Position numbers and translations under genes: made by a program. This document shows, piece by piece, positions 15,494 to 24,800 of a stretch of 64,000 nucleotides of DNA (its first letter is position 1; every line of letters begins with the position of its first letter). The notes beneath the pieces were generated by a model. The model searched no databases, was not told the DNA's origin, and saw only the letters and a program-made list of their open reading frames with translations. This DNA comes from Chitinophaga parva (GTDB lineage Bacteria; Bacteroidota; Bacteroidia; Chitinophagales; Chitinophagaceae). The DNA lies in assembly GCF_003071345.1 (NCBI RefSeq), contig NZ_QCYK01000003.1:930001-994000 (forward strand), in the 5' to 3' direction.

Positions 15494-17998
15494 ATGAAGA
15501 AACAAACGCACATGAGGAAGAATGTCTGGCTTTTACTATTCCTGCTAGTGGTAGCGGGAGGGAAAGCCATCGCCCAGGTTCAAAAGACCATTGACCAGCA
15601 GGTGTCCGGCCACCTGGCGGGGAAGCTGCTGGATGCCAAGACCAGCCAGCCCGTGGAGATGGCCTCCATTGCGCTGCTGCGTGCAGACTCCACGTTACTC
15701 ACTGGTATGTACTCCGCCGCCGACGGCAGCTTTAAATTCAACAACGTGCCCCTGGGAAAAATGATCCTGCGGGTGAACTTTGTAGGTTATAAAACACTTT
15801 TTAAGACCATTTCCCTCTCCAAAGCCACTGCCACGGTAGATATGGGCGCGGTAAAACTGGAAAGCAATGTAAAATCACTGGCCGCCGTAACGGTGATCGC
15901 GGAGAAGCCCACTTTTACCATGGCCATTGACAAGCGCGTGTTCAACGTGGATAAGAACCTGGCCAGCGTGGGCGGTACCGCCACAGACGTGCTGAAACAG
16001 GTGCCTTCCGTAAACGTGGACATAGACGGGAACGTAACAGTGCGCAACGGCGCCCCTACCATCATGATCGATGGGCGCCCCACCACCCTTACCCTGGACC
16101 AGATCCCCGCGGATGCCATCCAGAGCATTGAAGTGGTGACTAACCCTTCTGCAAAATATGATGCGGAAGGCATGAGCGGCATCCTTAATATTATCCTGAA
16201 AAAAGATAAAAAGAACGGCGTGAACGGCCAGGTGCGTGGTGGGATCACTTCCCTGGGCAGCTACAATGGTGGCGTGGACTTTAACATGCGCCGGGGTAAG
16301 ATCAACTGGTTCGTAAACTACAATGTGCGCAACCGCCGGGGCAGCAGCAAGGACGAGATCAACCGCACCAACCTGGGCCCCGATAGCCTCAGCTACCTGA
16401 AACAGAACAATGATGGCCACATCCGCCGCCTTTTCCAGTACGCCCGCGCCGGCATGGACTTTTTCCTGGATGAGCATAACACCTTCAGCATATCCGGCTC
16501 TGTGGTGAAAGGCAATTTTGATAATTACTACAACCAGCGCCTGATGGAATCCGACAGCCTGCACACGCCCCTGCGTTACGGCTCCGGTATCAATAACAGC
16601 CAGGATGGTTTCACCAACTACACCGGTGAATTTAACTACAAACACACTTTCATCAAAGAAGGCGAAGAACTGAGCGCTAATGTACAGTACAACCGGGCTA
16701 ACTCCCATGATCATAACCAGTACAGCCTTGCTTACGTGAACCCGGACGGCACGCCCAGCTGGGACCCGCACCTGCCGGAGCTGCGCCATGGCGATGGATC
16801 TGGAAACACCACTTATTTCACCGCACAGGTGGATTACGTGAATCCCTTCAGCAGCCGCAACAAACTGGAAGCTGGCCTGCGTACCAACCGCCGCGTGTTC
16901 AACAACAACCTGTACACCTACGGCCTGGATCCCATTTCAAACGAATACGGTATAGACACCGCCCTGTCTAACGATTACCACTATACGGAAACCATCAATG
17001 CCGGTTATGTAAGCTTTACAGGCGGTACCCGCGGCAACTTCGGCTACCAGGCCGGCCTGCGCGCGGAGCAGTCTAATTACAACGGGGAGCTGATGAACAT
17101 TAAAGCAGGTACTTATAAAGTGGATTATCCCATCAGCCTGTTTCCCAGCGTATTCCTGAGCCAGAAGCTGAAAGGCGATAATGAGTTCCAGCTGAATTAC
17201 AGCCGCCGCATCCGCCGCCCCTGGTTCCTGGACCTGGTGCCTAACATCAGCTATGGTGGCCAGTCTGCCAGCCGTGGTAACCCACTGCTGAAGCCAGAAT
17301 TCACCAATGCCTTTGAATTTTCCTACCTGAAGGATTTCCAGGGCAAGGCAAACCTGCTGGTGTCTATGTACTACCGCAATACCAACAACGCGATCACTAC
17401 TTTCTACCAGGATACTACGCTGAACATTAACGGGTCTGACCAGCATGTGCTGCTCTCCTACCCGATCAATGCCAACAGCCGCAATTCTTTTGGCGCGGAA
17501 TTTACCCTGCGCAACCAGATTACGAAATGGTGGGACATTACCACTAATGCTAACCTGGCCCACACCCAGATCGATGCCAGCAACAGCGGTGCGAACCTGA
17601 GCAACAGCGGCATTACCTGGTTTGGTAAGGTGAACAGCAACACCAAGCTGCCCTGGAACCTCACACTGCAGGTAAGCGCTAACTACAACTCAAAGGAAAT
17701 ACAGCCCCAGGGCGAGCGTAAGCCCATCTACACCGCAGATATGGGCCTGAAGAAAGATTTCCTGAAGAACAATGCAGCCTCCGTCTCCATAGGCCTGAAT
17801 GACATCTTCAATACGAACCGTGATCTCACTTACACCTACACGGAGTACCAGGAACAGGACCGCTACCGCAAACAAGCCACCCGCGAACTGCGCGTGAACT
17901 TCTCCTGGCGCTTTGGTAAAATAGATACGGAGAAGAAAGACAAAGGCCGTGATAACCGCCATGGCGGAGGCGATGATGGTGGAGGTTATGGGAACTAA
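15494..17998 (+). CDS. TonB-dependent-receptor-like outer-membrane barrel (OMP_b-brl_3 family)
   Basis: 834 residues from the ATG at 15494, with a signal peptide ending near KAIAQ. Next comes a carboxypeptidase-regulatory-like domain (about 40-125; SGHLAGKLLDAKTSQPVEMA, SFKFNNVPLGKMILRVNFVG). Then a plug-like domain (TDVLKQVPSVNVDIDGNVTV, ITLDQ-type IPADAIQSIEVV) and a 22-strand-type barrel with RGKINWFVNYNVRNRRG and a C-terminal strand LRVNFSWRFGK. A Gly/Asp-rich tail (GGGDDGGGYGN) follows the barrel. This family is large in Chitinophaga and of uncertain substrate; unlike SusC it has no SusD partner here. Outer membrane. Confidence 0.85.
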   Translation: MKKQTHMRKNVWLLLFLLVVAGGKAIAQVQKTIDQQVSGHLAGKLLDAKTSQPVEMASIALLRADSTLLTGMYSAADGSFKFNNVPLGKMILRVNFVGYKTLFKTISLSKATATVDMGAVKLESNVKSLAAVTVIAEKPTFTMAIDKRVFNVDKNLASVGGTATDVLKQVPSVNVDIDGNVTVRNGAPTIMIDGRPTTLTLDQIPADAIQSIEVVTNPSAKYDAEGMSGILNIILKKDKKNGVNGQVRGGITSLGSYNGGVDFNMRRGKINWFVNYNVRNRRGSSKDEINRTNLGPDSLSYLKQNNDGHIRRLFQYARAGMDFFLDEHNTFSISGSVVKGNFDNYYNQRLMESDSLHTPLRYGSGINNSQDGFTNYTGEFNYKHTFIKEGEELSANVQYNRANSHDHNQYSLAYVNPDGTPSWDPHLPELRHGDGSGNTTYFTAQVDYVNPFSSRNKLEAGLRTNRRVFNNNLYTYGLDPISNEYGIDTALSNDYHYTETINAGYVSFTGGTRGNFGYQAGLRAEQSNYNGELMNIKAGTYKVDYPISLFPSVFLSQKLKGDNEFQLNYSRRIRRPWFLDLVPNISYGGQSASRGNPLLKPEFTNAFEFSYLKDFQGKANLLVSMYYRNTNNAITTFYQDTTLNINGSDQHVLLSYPINANSRNSFGAEFTLRNQITKWWDITTNANLAHTQIDASNSGANLSNSGITWFGKVNSNTKLPWNLTLQVSANYNSKEIQPQGERKPIYTADMGLKKDFLKNNAASVSIGLNDIFNTNRDLTYTYTEYQEQDRYRKQATRELRVNFSWRFGKIDTEKKDKGRDNRHGGGDDGGGYGN

Positions 17999-18001
17999 AT
18001 T

Positions 18002-18031
18002 GTACAACGTACAGCGTACAACGTACAACGT
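18002..18031. repeat. Heptad repeat array, family A (left edge)
   Basis: GTACAAC, GTACAGC, GTACAAC, GTACAAC (18002-18029), starting 4 nt after the receptor stop codon at 17998. Its inverted partner is at 18154. Confidence 0.95.
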
Positions 18032-18103
18032 AGTGCCTGCCGCGAATGATTGATGTGTGACGTTTGTAACGTTTTAATTAAGGAAGGTATAGAATGATGA
18101 TAA

Positions 18104-18138
18104 GAAAAGCCGCGATCCGAAAGGATGCGGCTTTTTCT
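18104..18138. terminator. Bidirectional terminator with GAAA loop
   Basis: AAAAGCCGC-G-ATCC with GGATGCGGCTTTT (one bulged G) closes a GAAA tetraloop, with A/T runs on both sides. It lies between the convergent receptor and zinc-finger genes and inside the family A repeat pair. Confidence 0.75.
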
Positions 18139-18153
18139 CTTTAATGAGGTCTG

Positions 18154-18166
18154 GTACGTTGTACGA
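18154..18166. repeat. Heptad repeat, family A (right edge, inverted)
   Basis: GTAC followed by GTTGTAC, inverted relative to 18002-18029. It ends a few bases from the stop codon at 18170, so this convergent gap is framed like the co-directional ones. Confidence 0.8.
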
Positions 18167-18169
18167 TTT

Positions 18170-18433
18170 TTAATACTCCACAAACAGCTCATGCGGGTAA
18201 CACCACAGCCAGCGCTCTCCGGGCTGTGCGGAGATGATCACGGGATGTTTGGTGTGATGATAATGTTTGGTCATGTGCTGGTTAGGCGATTGGTCGCAGC
18301 ACAGCGTGGCGCCACAGGTCTGGCAGGTGCGCAGGTGCACCCAGTCATCGCCGGTCTTAATGCATTCTTCGCACACCAGTTCTTTAGGGTGCTTGAGTAG
18401 GGTGATTTCTTTGATGTGATTGCAAACGTCCAT
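18170..18433 (-). CDS. UBP-type zinc-finger protein
   Basis: 87 residues forming a single ZnF-UBP domain: CNH near the start, CEECIKTGDDWVHLRTCQTC (21-40), LCCDQSPNQHMTKHYHHTKH and a C-terminal WLWCYPHELF. In eukaryotes this domain binds the free C-terminus of ubiquitin; bacterial standalone copies lack an obvious ubiquitin partner and their role is unknown. The Cys/His metal ligands look complete. It is not part of a visible operon; it follows a gap of 76 nt after the flavoprotein gene. Confidence 0.85.
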   Translation of the reverse strand: MDVCNHIKEITLLKHPKELVCEECIKTGDDWVHLRTCQTCGATLCCDQSPNQHMTKHYHHTKHPVIISAQPGERWLWCYPHELFVEY

Positions 18434-18472
18434 AATAATATTTTAAGCAAAGGAATGTTATCACACGGGGCC

Positions 18473-18507
18473 GTACGTTGTACATTGTACGTTGTACGCT
18501 GTACGTT
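18473..18507. repeat. Heptad repeat array, family A (right edge)
   Basis: GTTGTAC, ATTGTAC, GTTGTAC, GCTGTAC (18477-18504). It lies 5 nt from the stop codon at 18510. No left-edge partner is visible in this short gap (18434-18472). Confidence 0.92.
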
Positions 18508-18509
18508 CT

Positions 18510-20171
18510 TTATACTTCCGCCAGGTACTTATGCACAAAGCTGATGGCCATGGAGCCCTCTCCCACGGCGGATGCTACGCGGTTCATGGCGCCGGCGCGC
18601 ACATCGCCGGCGGCAAAGATGCCAGGGCAGCTGGTTTCCAGCAGGAAAGGATCGCGGGGCAGCTTCCAGTTCTTTTTGAACTGCTCGTAGTCACGCAGGT
18701 CACGGCCGGTTTCAATGAACGCTTTATCGTTGCGGATAATGTCCAGTTTTATCCAATCTGTGTAAGGGCGTGCGCCGATGAAGATGTACAAGGCAGATGC
18801 AGGGCGGGTTTCCACTGTGTTGGTATCGCAGTTCTTCAACACCAGCTCCTGCAGGTATTTATCACCGCAGGCTTTGATCACTTCCGTACAGGGCAGCACT
18901 TCAATGTTCTTTGTTTCCGCGATCTGCGTGATCAGGTAGGCGGACATGGTTTCTGAGAGGTTAGGCCGGCGGATCACCAGGTGCACGTTGCGGGCAAACT
19001 TGGAAAGGTACATGGCTGCCTGCCCCGCAGAGTTGCCCCCGCCAATCACGTATACGTCCTTATCCTTACATGCAGCGGCTTCCGTATTGGCGCCTCCATA
19101 ATACACACCGGCGCCGGTAAACTGGTCTACCCCGTCCACTTCCAGTTTGCGGTAATCCACGCCGGTGGTGATCACCACGGCACGGCTGATCACCTGGCGC
19201 CCGTCTTCCAGGTGGATGGTCTTGTAGCCATCTTTCTGGGTGATGTCCTGCACGCTCAGGGGAGACAGGAACTCCGCACCCAGGCGGCTGGCCTGTGATA
19301 CGGCGCGTCGCGTAAGATCGGCCCCGCTGAGGCCCGAGGGGAAGCCCAGGTAGTTCTCAATGCGGGAGCTGGTGCCCGCCTGCCCGCCCGGCGATTTGCG
19401 TTCTATGAGCAGGGTGTTCAGGCCTTCAGAAGCCCCGTACACTGCGGCTGCCAGGCCTGCCGGGCCAGCCCCGATGATCACCACATCGTAAATATCTTTT
19501 TTCACATCCGGGTTCAGGCCCGTGTGCGATGCCACTTCCAGGATGCTGGGCTGGCGCAGCAGGCTGCCGTCTTCCAACACCAGCACGGGCAGGTCATCGG
19601 GTTGCAGCTTATTGCGTTCCAGGATCTCTTTTCCATCCGGCCCGCGCTCCACATCTATCCAGCGGTAAGGAATGAGATTGCCCGCCAGGAAATCTTTCAG
19701 TTCGTGCGATTTTGGGGAGAACTGGTAGCCCACCAGCTTTATGCCTTTGAATGCCGGCACATAGTGCGCCAGCCAGTCGTCCAGCATATCGCGCAGTACC
19801 GGGTAAAGCCGCTCCTCCGGCGGATTCCAGGGCTTCATAAGGTAATAATCCAGGCGCACATCATTGATGGCTTTAATGGCCGCATTGGTATCTGAATAGG
19901 CGGTGAGCAGCACCCGTTTGGCATCGGGGAAGATGGTAATGGCCTGCTCCAGGAAGTCTACGCCTTCCATCTCCGGCATGCGCTGGTCGCACAGGAAAAG
20001 GGCCACGCTTTCGCCGGCATTTTTGAGCTGCGCCAGGCTTTCCAAAGCCTCCTTTGCTGCAGTGGTGCTGATGATACGGAACTCCCGCCCGTACTCGGAT
20101 TTCAGGTCGCGCCCCAATGCCCGCAATACCTGCGGGTCATCGTCTATGGCAAATATGATCGGTTTGTTCAT
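18510..20171 (-). CDS. Response-regulator/flavoprotein fusion (thioredoxin-reductase-like, CxxC absent)
   Basis: 553 residues from the ATG at 20171. An upstream Met encoded within heptad repeats is rejected. Domains: a receiver (1-125) with Asp10/11, phospho-acceptor Asp62, Thr90 and Lys113; a glutaredoxin/thioredoxin-fold-like segment (about 142-220) without a CxxC; and a TrxR-like FAD/NADPH module (225-553) with VIIGAGPAGLAAA, VIGGGNSAGQAAM and GIFAAGDVR. Where true thioredoxin reductases have CATC after the FAD half, this one has GGAN (359-362), so it cannot reduce thioredoxin in the usual way. It may link phosphorylation to NAD(P)H/FAD redox state. The cNMP-domain kinase directly upstream (stop at 20306) is the likely partner. 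Confidence 0.9.
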   Translation of the reverse strand: MNKPIIFAIDDDPQVLRALGRDLKSEYGREFRIISTTAAKEALESLAQLKNAGESVALFLCDQRMPEMEGVDFLEQAITIFPDAKRVLLTAYSDTNAAIKAINDVRLDYYLMKPWNPPEERLYPVLRDMLDDWLAHYVPAFKGIKLVGYQFSPKSHELKDFLAGNLIPYRWIDVERGPDGKEILERNKLQPDDLPVLVLEDGSLLRQPSILEVASHTGLNPDVKKDIYDVVIIGAGPAGLAAAVYGASEGLNTLLIERKSPGGQAGTSSRIENYLGFPSGLSGADLTRRAVSQASRLGAEFLSPLSVQDITQKDGYKTIHLEDGRQVISRAVVITTGVDYRKLEVDGVDQFTGAGVYYGGANTEAAACKDKDVYVIGGGNSAGQAAMYLSKFARNVHLVIRRPNLSETMSAYLITQIAETKNIEVLPCTEVIKACGDKYLQELVLKNCDTNTVETRPASALYIFIGARPYTDWIKLDIIRNDKAFIETGRDLRDYEQFKKNWKLPRDPFLLETSCPGIFAAGDVRAGAMNRVASAVGEGSMAISFVHKYLAEV

Positions 20172-20182
20172 GGTTGAAATTT

Positions 20183-20217
20183 GTACAGCGTACAATGTAC
20201 AACGTACAACGTACGCT
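20183..20217. repeat. Heptad repeat array, family A (left edge)
   Basis: GTACAGC, GTACAAT, GTACAAC, GTACAAC, GTACGCT. It starts 12 nt upstream of the flavoprotein start codon at 20171. A small hairpin TCCCTGT/ACAGGGA follows at about 20217-20234. Confidence 0.95.
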
Positions 20218-20267
20218 CCCTGTTTCTACAGGGATGCTTAAAAAAATGCTTCGCTATCCTCCACAAT

Positions 20268-20300
20268 TACGTTGTACGTTGTACACTGTACATGGTACAA
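20268..20300. repeat. Heptad repeat array, family A (right edge, inverted)
   Basis: GTTGTAC, GTTGTAC, ACTGTAC, ATGGTAC (20271-20298), inverted relative to 20183-20210. It ends 8 nt from the stop codon of the kinase at 20306. Confidence 0.93.
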
Positions 20301-20305
20301 TTTCC

Positions 20306-21712
20306 TCATCCCTGCACCGGCAGGCACACCACAAACGCGGTTCCTTCGGGAGAAGTATGCATCTTGATGGTGCCATGGTGCTGGCGGATGATCTTTTGGA
20401 CGGTTTCCAGGCCCATGCCGGTGCCTTTGCCCATTTCCTTGGTGGTAAAGAAGGGATCAAAGATGCGGCTTTGTATTTCCCTGGGAATGCCGGGGCCATT
20501 GTCTGCCACCGTCACCTCCACATACGCACGGTCTCTACGGGTGGTGATGGTCAGCGTGCCTTTGCCATTTACCTCCATGGCATCGAGGGCGTTGTCTATC
20601 AGGTTGGTCCATACCTGGTTCATTTCACCGGGCATGATGCTGATCTGGGGCACATCGGCCCCGAAGTTTTCTATTACTTCTATTTTGAACTTGCGGATCT
20701 TGAACCCCATGATCACCAGGGTGTTGCGGATGCCGGGGTGAATATCCGTCATGGTCTTGCCCTGGTCCCGGTCCATGTGGGTGAATACTTTTACAGAGCT
20801 TACCAGGTTGGCAATACGGTTAGACGATTCCGCAATGTCTTCTACCATCTTTTCAGTCACCAGGTTGGCGTGCAGCCAGTTGAACATGGACGAGGAAAAG
20901 GTGCGGGGAATGTGCCGGTCCAGGCGGTCCAGGTCTTCCTGGCAAATGCCAAATTCCACGAGGGTTTCGGCAATGTCAGTGGCATTGTCCACGTTGCGTT
21001 CCTCCATCCAGTCAGTAAGTCGTTCTTCTTCTTTCATGCGCTGCGTGAGTGTCAGTTGCTGGTGTTTGCGTTCTGCTATCATGGGGAAGAACAGGTCGCT
21101 CACGGCGTCTACATCTTCCGGTTCCATGTGGATGCTCATGACTTCCTTAAAGCGGTCTGGCACCAGTTTCAGGTGCTGGCGCAGGGTCATGGCATCCCGG
21201 AGAATGGCGGCTGCCGGGTTATTGAGCTCATGGGCCAGGCCGGCGGAAAGCTTGCCCAGGGCCAGCATTTTTTCATTCTGCTGCATCAGCACGGAAAAGT
21301 CGCGCACCCGGTTGGTCATAACATGTACCAGTGCCTGGGTAAGCTCAAAATTATGAGTAATGAGGTCGCGGATGCGCTCCCTGGGCAGGCTCATGATCTG
21401 TGCATCTTCCGTGATCTCGCCATACATGCTGGCAAAGTGGGCGCGGGAATAAGGCAGGTAGCCGGTGATCTCGCCGGGGAGGACCGTGCTGAAATCGCGG
21501 CGGAGGCCTTCCTGTACAGAATAGAGCACCATGCGGCCCTGGCGGAATACATGGGTGCCTGCTATCACTTCGCCGGGTTTTACAACAAATTCTCCGGCCG
21601 CCAGCAAGCGGTGCTCACTGTTGTCAATGAGCCACTGCAGCTGGTCTGCCGGTACCTCGCTGAGCGGGTCCAGGGAAGAGAGCCATGCGGTGGTGACGGG
21701 GAGCATTTCCAT
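20306..21712 (-). CDS. Sensor histidine kinase with cyclic-nucleotide-binding-like N-terminus
   Basis: 468 residues, cytoplasmic. Residues about 10-135 form a cNMP-binding-like barrel (LLAAGEFVVKPGEVIAGTHV, GRMVLYSV, LPGEITGYLPYSRAHFASMY), but the usual phosphate-binding-cassette arginine context is not clear, so the ligand may differ. The kinase core has LSAGLAHELNNPAAAI (His161), LIDNALDAMEVNGKG, VADNGPGIP and GKGTGMGLETVQKII. It lies upstream of the receiver-flavoprotein fusion on the same strand with a 134-nt gap, so the two probably form a phosphorelay. There is no transmembrane segment. Confidence 0.88.
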   Translation of the reverse strand: MEMLPVTTAWLSSLDPLSEVPADQLQWLIDNSEHRLLAAGEFVVKPGEVIAGTHVFRQGRMVLYSVQEGLRRDFSTVLPGEITGYLPYSRAHFASMYGEITEDAQIMSLPRERIRDLITHNFELTQALVHVMTNRVRDFSVLMQQNEKMLALGKLSAGLAHELNNPAAAILRDAMTLRQHLKLVPDRFKEVMSIHMEPEDVDAVSDLFFPMIAERKHQQLTLTQRMKEEERLTDWMEERNVDNATDIAETLVEFGICQEDLDRLDRHIPRTFSSSMFNWLHANLVTEKMVEDIAESSNRIANLVSSVKVFTHMDRDQGKTMTDIHPGIRNTLVIMGFKIRKFKIEVIENFGADVPQISIMPGEMNQVWTNLIDNALDAMEVNGKGTLTITTRRDRAYVEVTVADNGPGIPREIQSRIFDPFFTTKEMGKGTGMGLETVQKIIRQHHGTIKMHTSPEGTAFVVCLPVQG

Positions 21713-21862
21713 TGTTGCCGGTTTGTGTTAAGATACTGAGAATGTGGCACAAGTACGATGAAAAATGCGGGACAATGGTTGAAAAAATAGTTAACATTCT
21801 TGTACAAATGCATGCAGCAGGCATCCTGCATTGAAATTGGAAATCAAGGGCCGGGAATTGTG

Positions 21863-24800
21863 TTAACTCCCTTTCTCTTCCTGCCGCACCGGCAGCAACA
21901 ACTGGAACTTTGCGCCTTCCCCTTCCTTACTCTGCGCGGTGATCAGGCCATTGTGCTTGGTGATGATCTTGCGTGCCACGGCCAGGCCTATGCCCGTACC
22001 GTCATAGTCTTTCGTGTGCAGGCGCTGGAACAACGTAAAGATCTTTTCCACGTATTTTTCATCAAAGCCAATACCGTTGTCCAGAACGGTGATCAGGCAC
22101 CAGGCGCCGTTCCTGGAGGCAGGCGAGTGGAAGTTCTTGCCCGATACCCGCCGGCCTGTAATGCGGATCACGGGTGGTTTTTCGGGGTGGGAAAATTTCA
22201 ACGCGTTGCTGATCAGGTTCTGGAACACCTGGCGCATCTGGCCGGGAATGACTTCTATTTCCGGCAATGGATCAACCTCCACCACCGCCTGTTTTTCGAC
22301 GATGGCCAGCTCCAGGTCTGAAAGTATTTCCCTGATCAGTTTATTGAGGTCCGTATGCTCATAATAATCATACACGCTGATCTTGGAGAATGCCAGCAGG
22401 TCGTCTATGAGGCGCATCATCCGGGTGCTGGAGCGGATAATACGGTCCATGTAATCCAGTGCCCTGGCGTCCAGGTGCTGCAGGTGCTTGTCCTTGAGCA
22501 TGTGGCTGAACATGCTGATCTTGCGCAATGGCTCTTTCAGGTCGTGGGAGGCTACGTAAGCATAGTGTTGCAGCTCCATGTTACTTTGCTCCAGCTGGTC
22601 GTTGCTGATCTGCAAGGCCCGGGTGCGTTCCTGTACGCGGGTTTCCAGGATCTGGTTGGCTTGCTTTTGCTCGTCTATATCAATATTGGTGCACACCCAC
22701 AATTGCACGTTATCCTGTTCATCCTTGCGGGCATTGGCCCGTAGCAGGAACCAGGCATAGTTGCCGTTGGCATTGCGCATGCGCAATTCGCGGGAGAAGT
22801 CTTCCTTATGCTCAAAAGCGTACTGCCAGTGCCTTTCCAGGTCTTCCACGTCATCCGGGTGTACAAAGCGGCTCCAGTCTGGCACTACCCCTTCCTGCAG
22901 GTGCAGGCCGGTGAAGTCGGTGAACTGGTGGTTGATATAAGTGAGCACGCCGGCTGGTGTGAGGGTCCACACGATGAGGGGCATGGACTCCGCGATGAAG
23001 CGTTTCTCTTCCCCGCTGGTCTGGGCTTCTTCTTCGGCGCGGGTCAGCTCGCGGGTGCGCTCCATCACTTTGGTTTCCAGCGCAGCATTGAGCTTTTTCA
23101 TGTTCTCGCGGGCCACTACCAGTTCATTGTAGTTCTGGCGCAGGCGTTCCTCACTTTCCTTTTTCCCTGTAATGTCCGTATAGGTAGCCACCAGGCCATC
23201 CTCCATCTTCACCGCCACCACGGAGTACCAACGGGTGGCCCCGTTGTGGTCTACCGGCAGTTCATGTTGCAGTACTTCCCCGGTGTTTACCGTGTGAGTA
23301 TATTGGGCAAACAGGTCATGGGCGCCCAGGTGGGCAAAGTGTTGCAGCATGCGCTGGTGCAGCGCATCGGCTTTGGGCTTTTGCAGCACCGCGGTGGCCG
23401 CATCATTGGCCGTGATGAGCTCCAGGTCTGTAATTTTGTGGTCCTGGCCCCGCAGCGCGCGGAAGGCCAGGATGGCGCTCTGGCTGGAGTTAAAAATACC
23501 TTTCAGTATATTATCCAGGCGCTTGATGGGCGAGATATCCACGAAGGTGATCACTACCCCATCTGTACCCTTGTCTTGCCGTACATAAGGCAGGATGCGC
23601 ACCAGCATTACCTCCCCGTTTTGCAGGGTCACCTCTTTTTCCACGATCCCGCCATTGTGCAGCACTTGTTGTGCATCCTGCACCAGGCTGTCATCTTTAA
23701 TATTGGTAGAGATGTGCGAGATGGGGCGGCCTATGTCAGACTCAATGAGGTTAATGAGGTGCACGGCGGCAGGGTTGAACTTGCGGATATGCATGTCTGC
23801 ATCGAGGAAGAGCTGGCCTATGTTGGTGCTGAGGAAGTAATTATTCAGGTCGTCATTGAGCGCCGCCAGTTCCCGTATTTTAAGCTGGTGCTCTGTGTTG
23901 AGGGTATGCAATTCTTCATTGAGTGATTGCAGCTCTTCGTTAGAGCTTTGCAGTTCTTCATTGGCGGAGAGCAGCTCTTCATTGGAGCTTTGCAGTTCTT
24001 CGTTGGCCGCTTCATAGCCTTCCATCACGGTTTTCAGGCTTTCCCTGGTTTCGTTCAGTTCCGTTTCCAGCGCCAGGAGCTGGCGGCTACTCTCTGAATG
24101 CGTGACGTTAGAAAAATCAATGGTGCCCGTATTGTGCCCGTTCACGGCTTCACGGCCCTCCCCCAGGAGGATAAACGTATAATTGCTACCACTGGCACCA
24201 CCGGGTAGCGGATCTACGACGATGCTTACCAGTTGTTCGTCATCTTCCCTGCGGATCTTTACCCGTGGCAGGGAGATCTTTTGCTGTTCTTTCCAGGCCT
24301 TGCGGATGGCGGCGTTCAGCGCTACGGAGAGGTCCGGCCCTACCATTTTTAACAGGTTCAGTTGCAGTTTTTTATCAGGCAGGGAAAGGTAACGGTTGAA
24401 GTTGCCTACCGCTTCGCGCAATTCATAATTCTGGTCTATGTAAAGGCCTGCAAAGCCGGCATCTTCTATCAGGGCGGTCTTAAAATCATCCAGGAGGTCC
24501 TGTGCAGCGCGGGTGTAACCAATAGCCGTTTGCGCAGGCCTGGCGGCCGGCAGTTTTATCAGTGTAGCCTGTGCAGGGCCCAGGGTATTTTCCTGGTGAT
24601 AACCTTTGAGGGAGGCGTTTTTCCGGTAGATCTTCCACTTCGTGCTCACGTCTTCCAGCCCGGCGCGTATGCCGTCTACATTTTCACTGCTGCCCAGCAT
24701 CAGGTAACCACCGGTCAGCAGGCCAAAATGCAGGGCCGACAATACTTTGTGCTGCAGGGGAATGCCCATGTAAATAAGCATGTTCCGGCAGGTGACCAGG

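Noticed and set aside
20172..20195. Upstream Met for the receiver-flavoprotein fusion
   Set aside because: It lies in heptad repeats; the receiver domain begins at MNKPIIFAIDDD from 20171.
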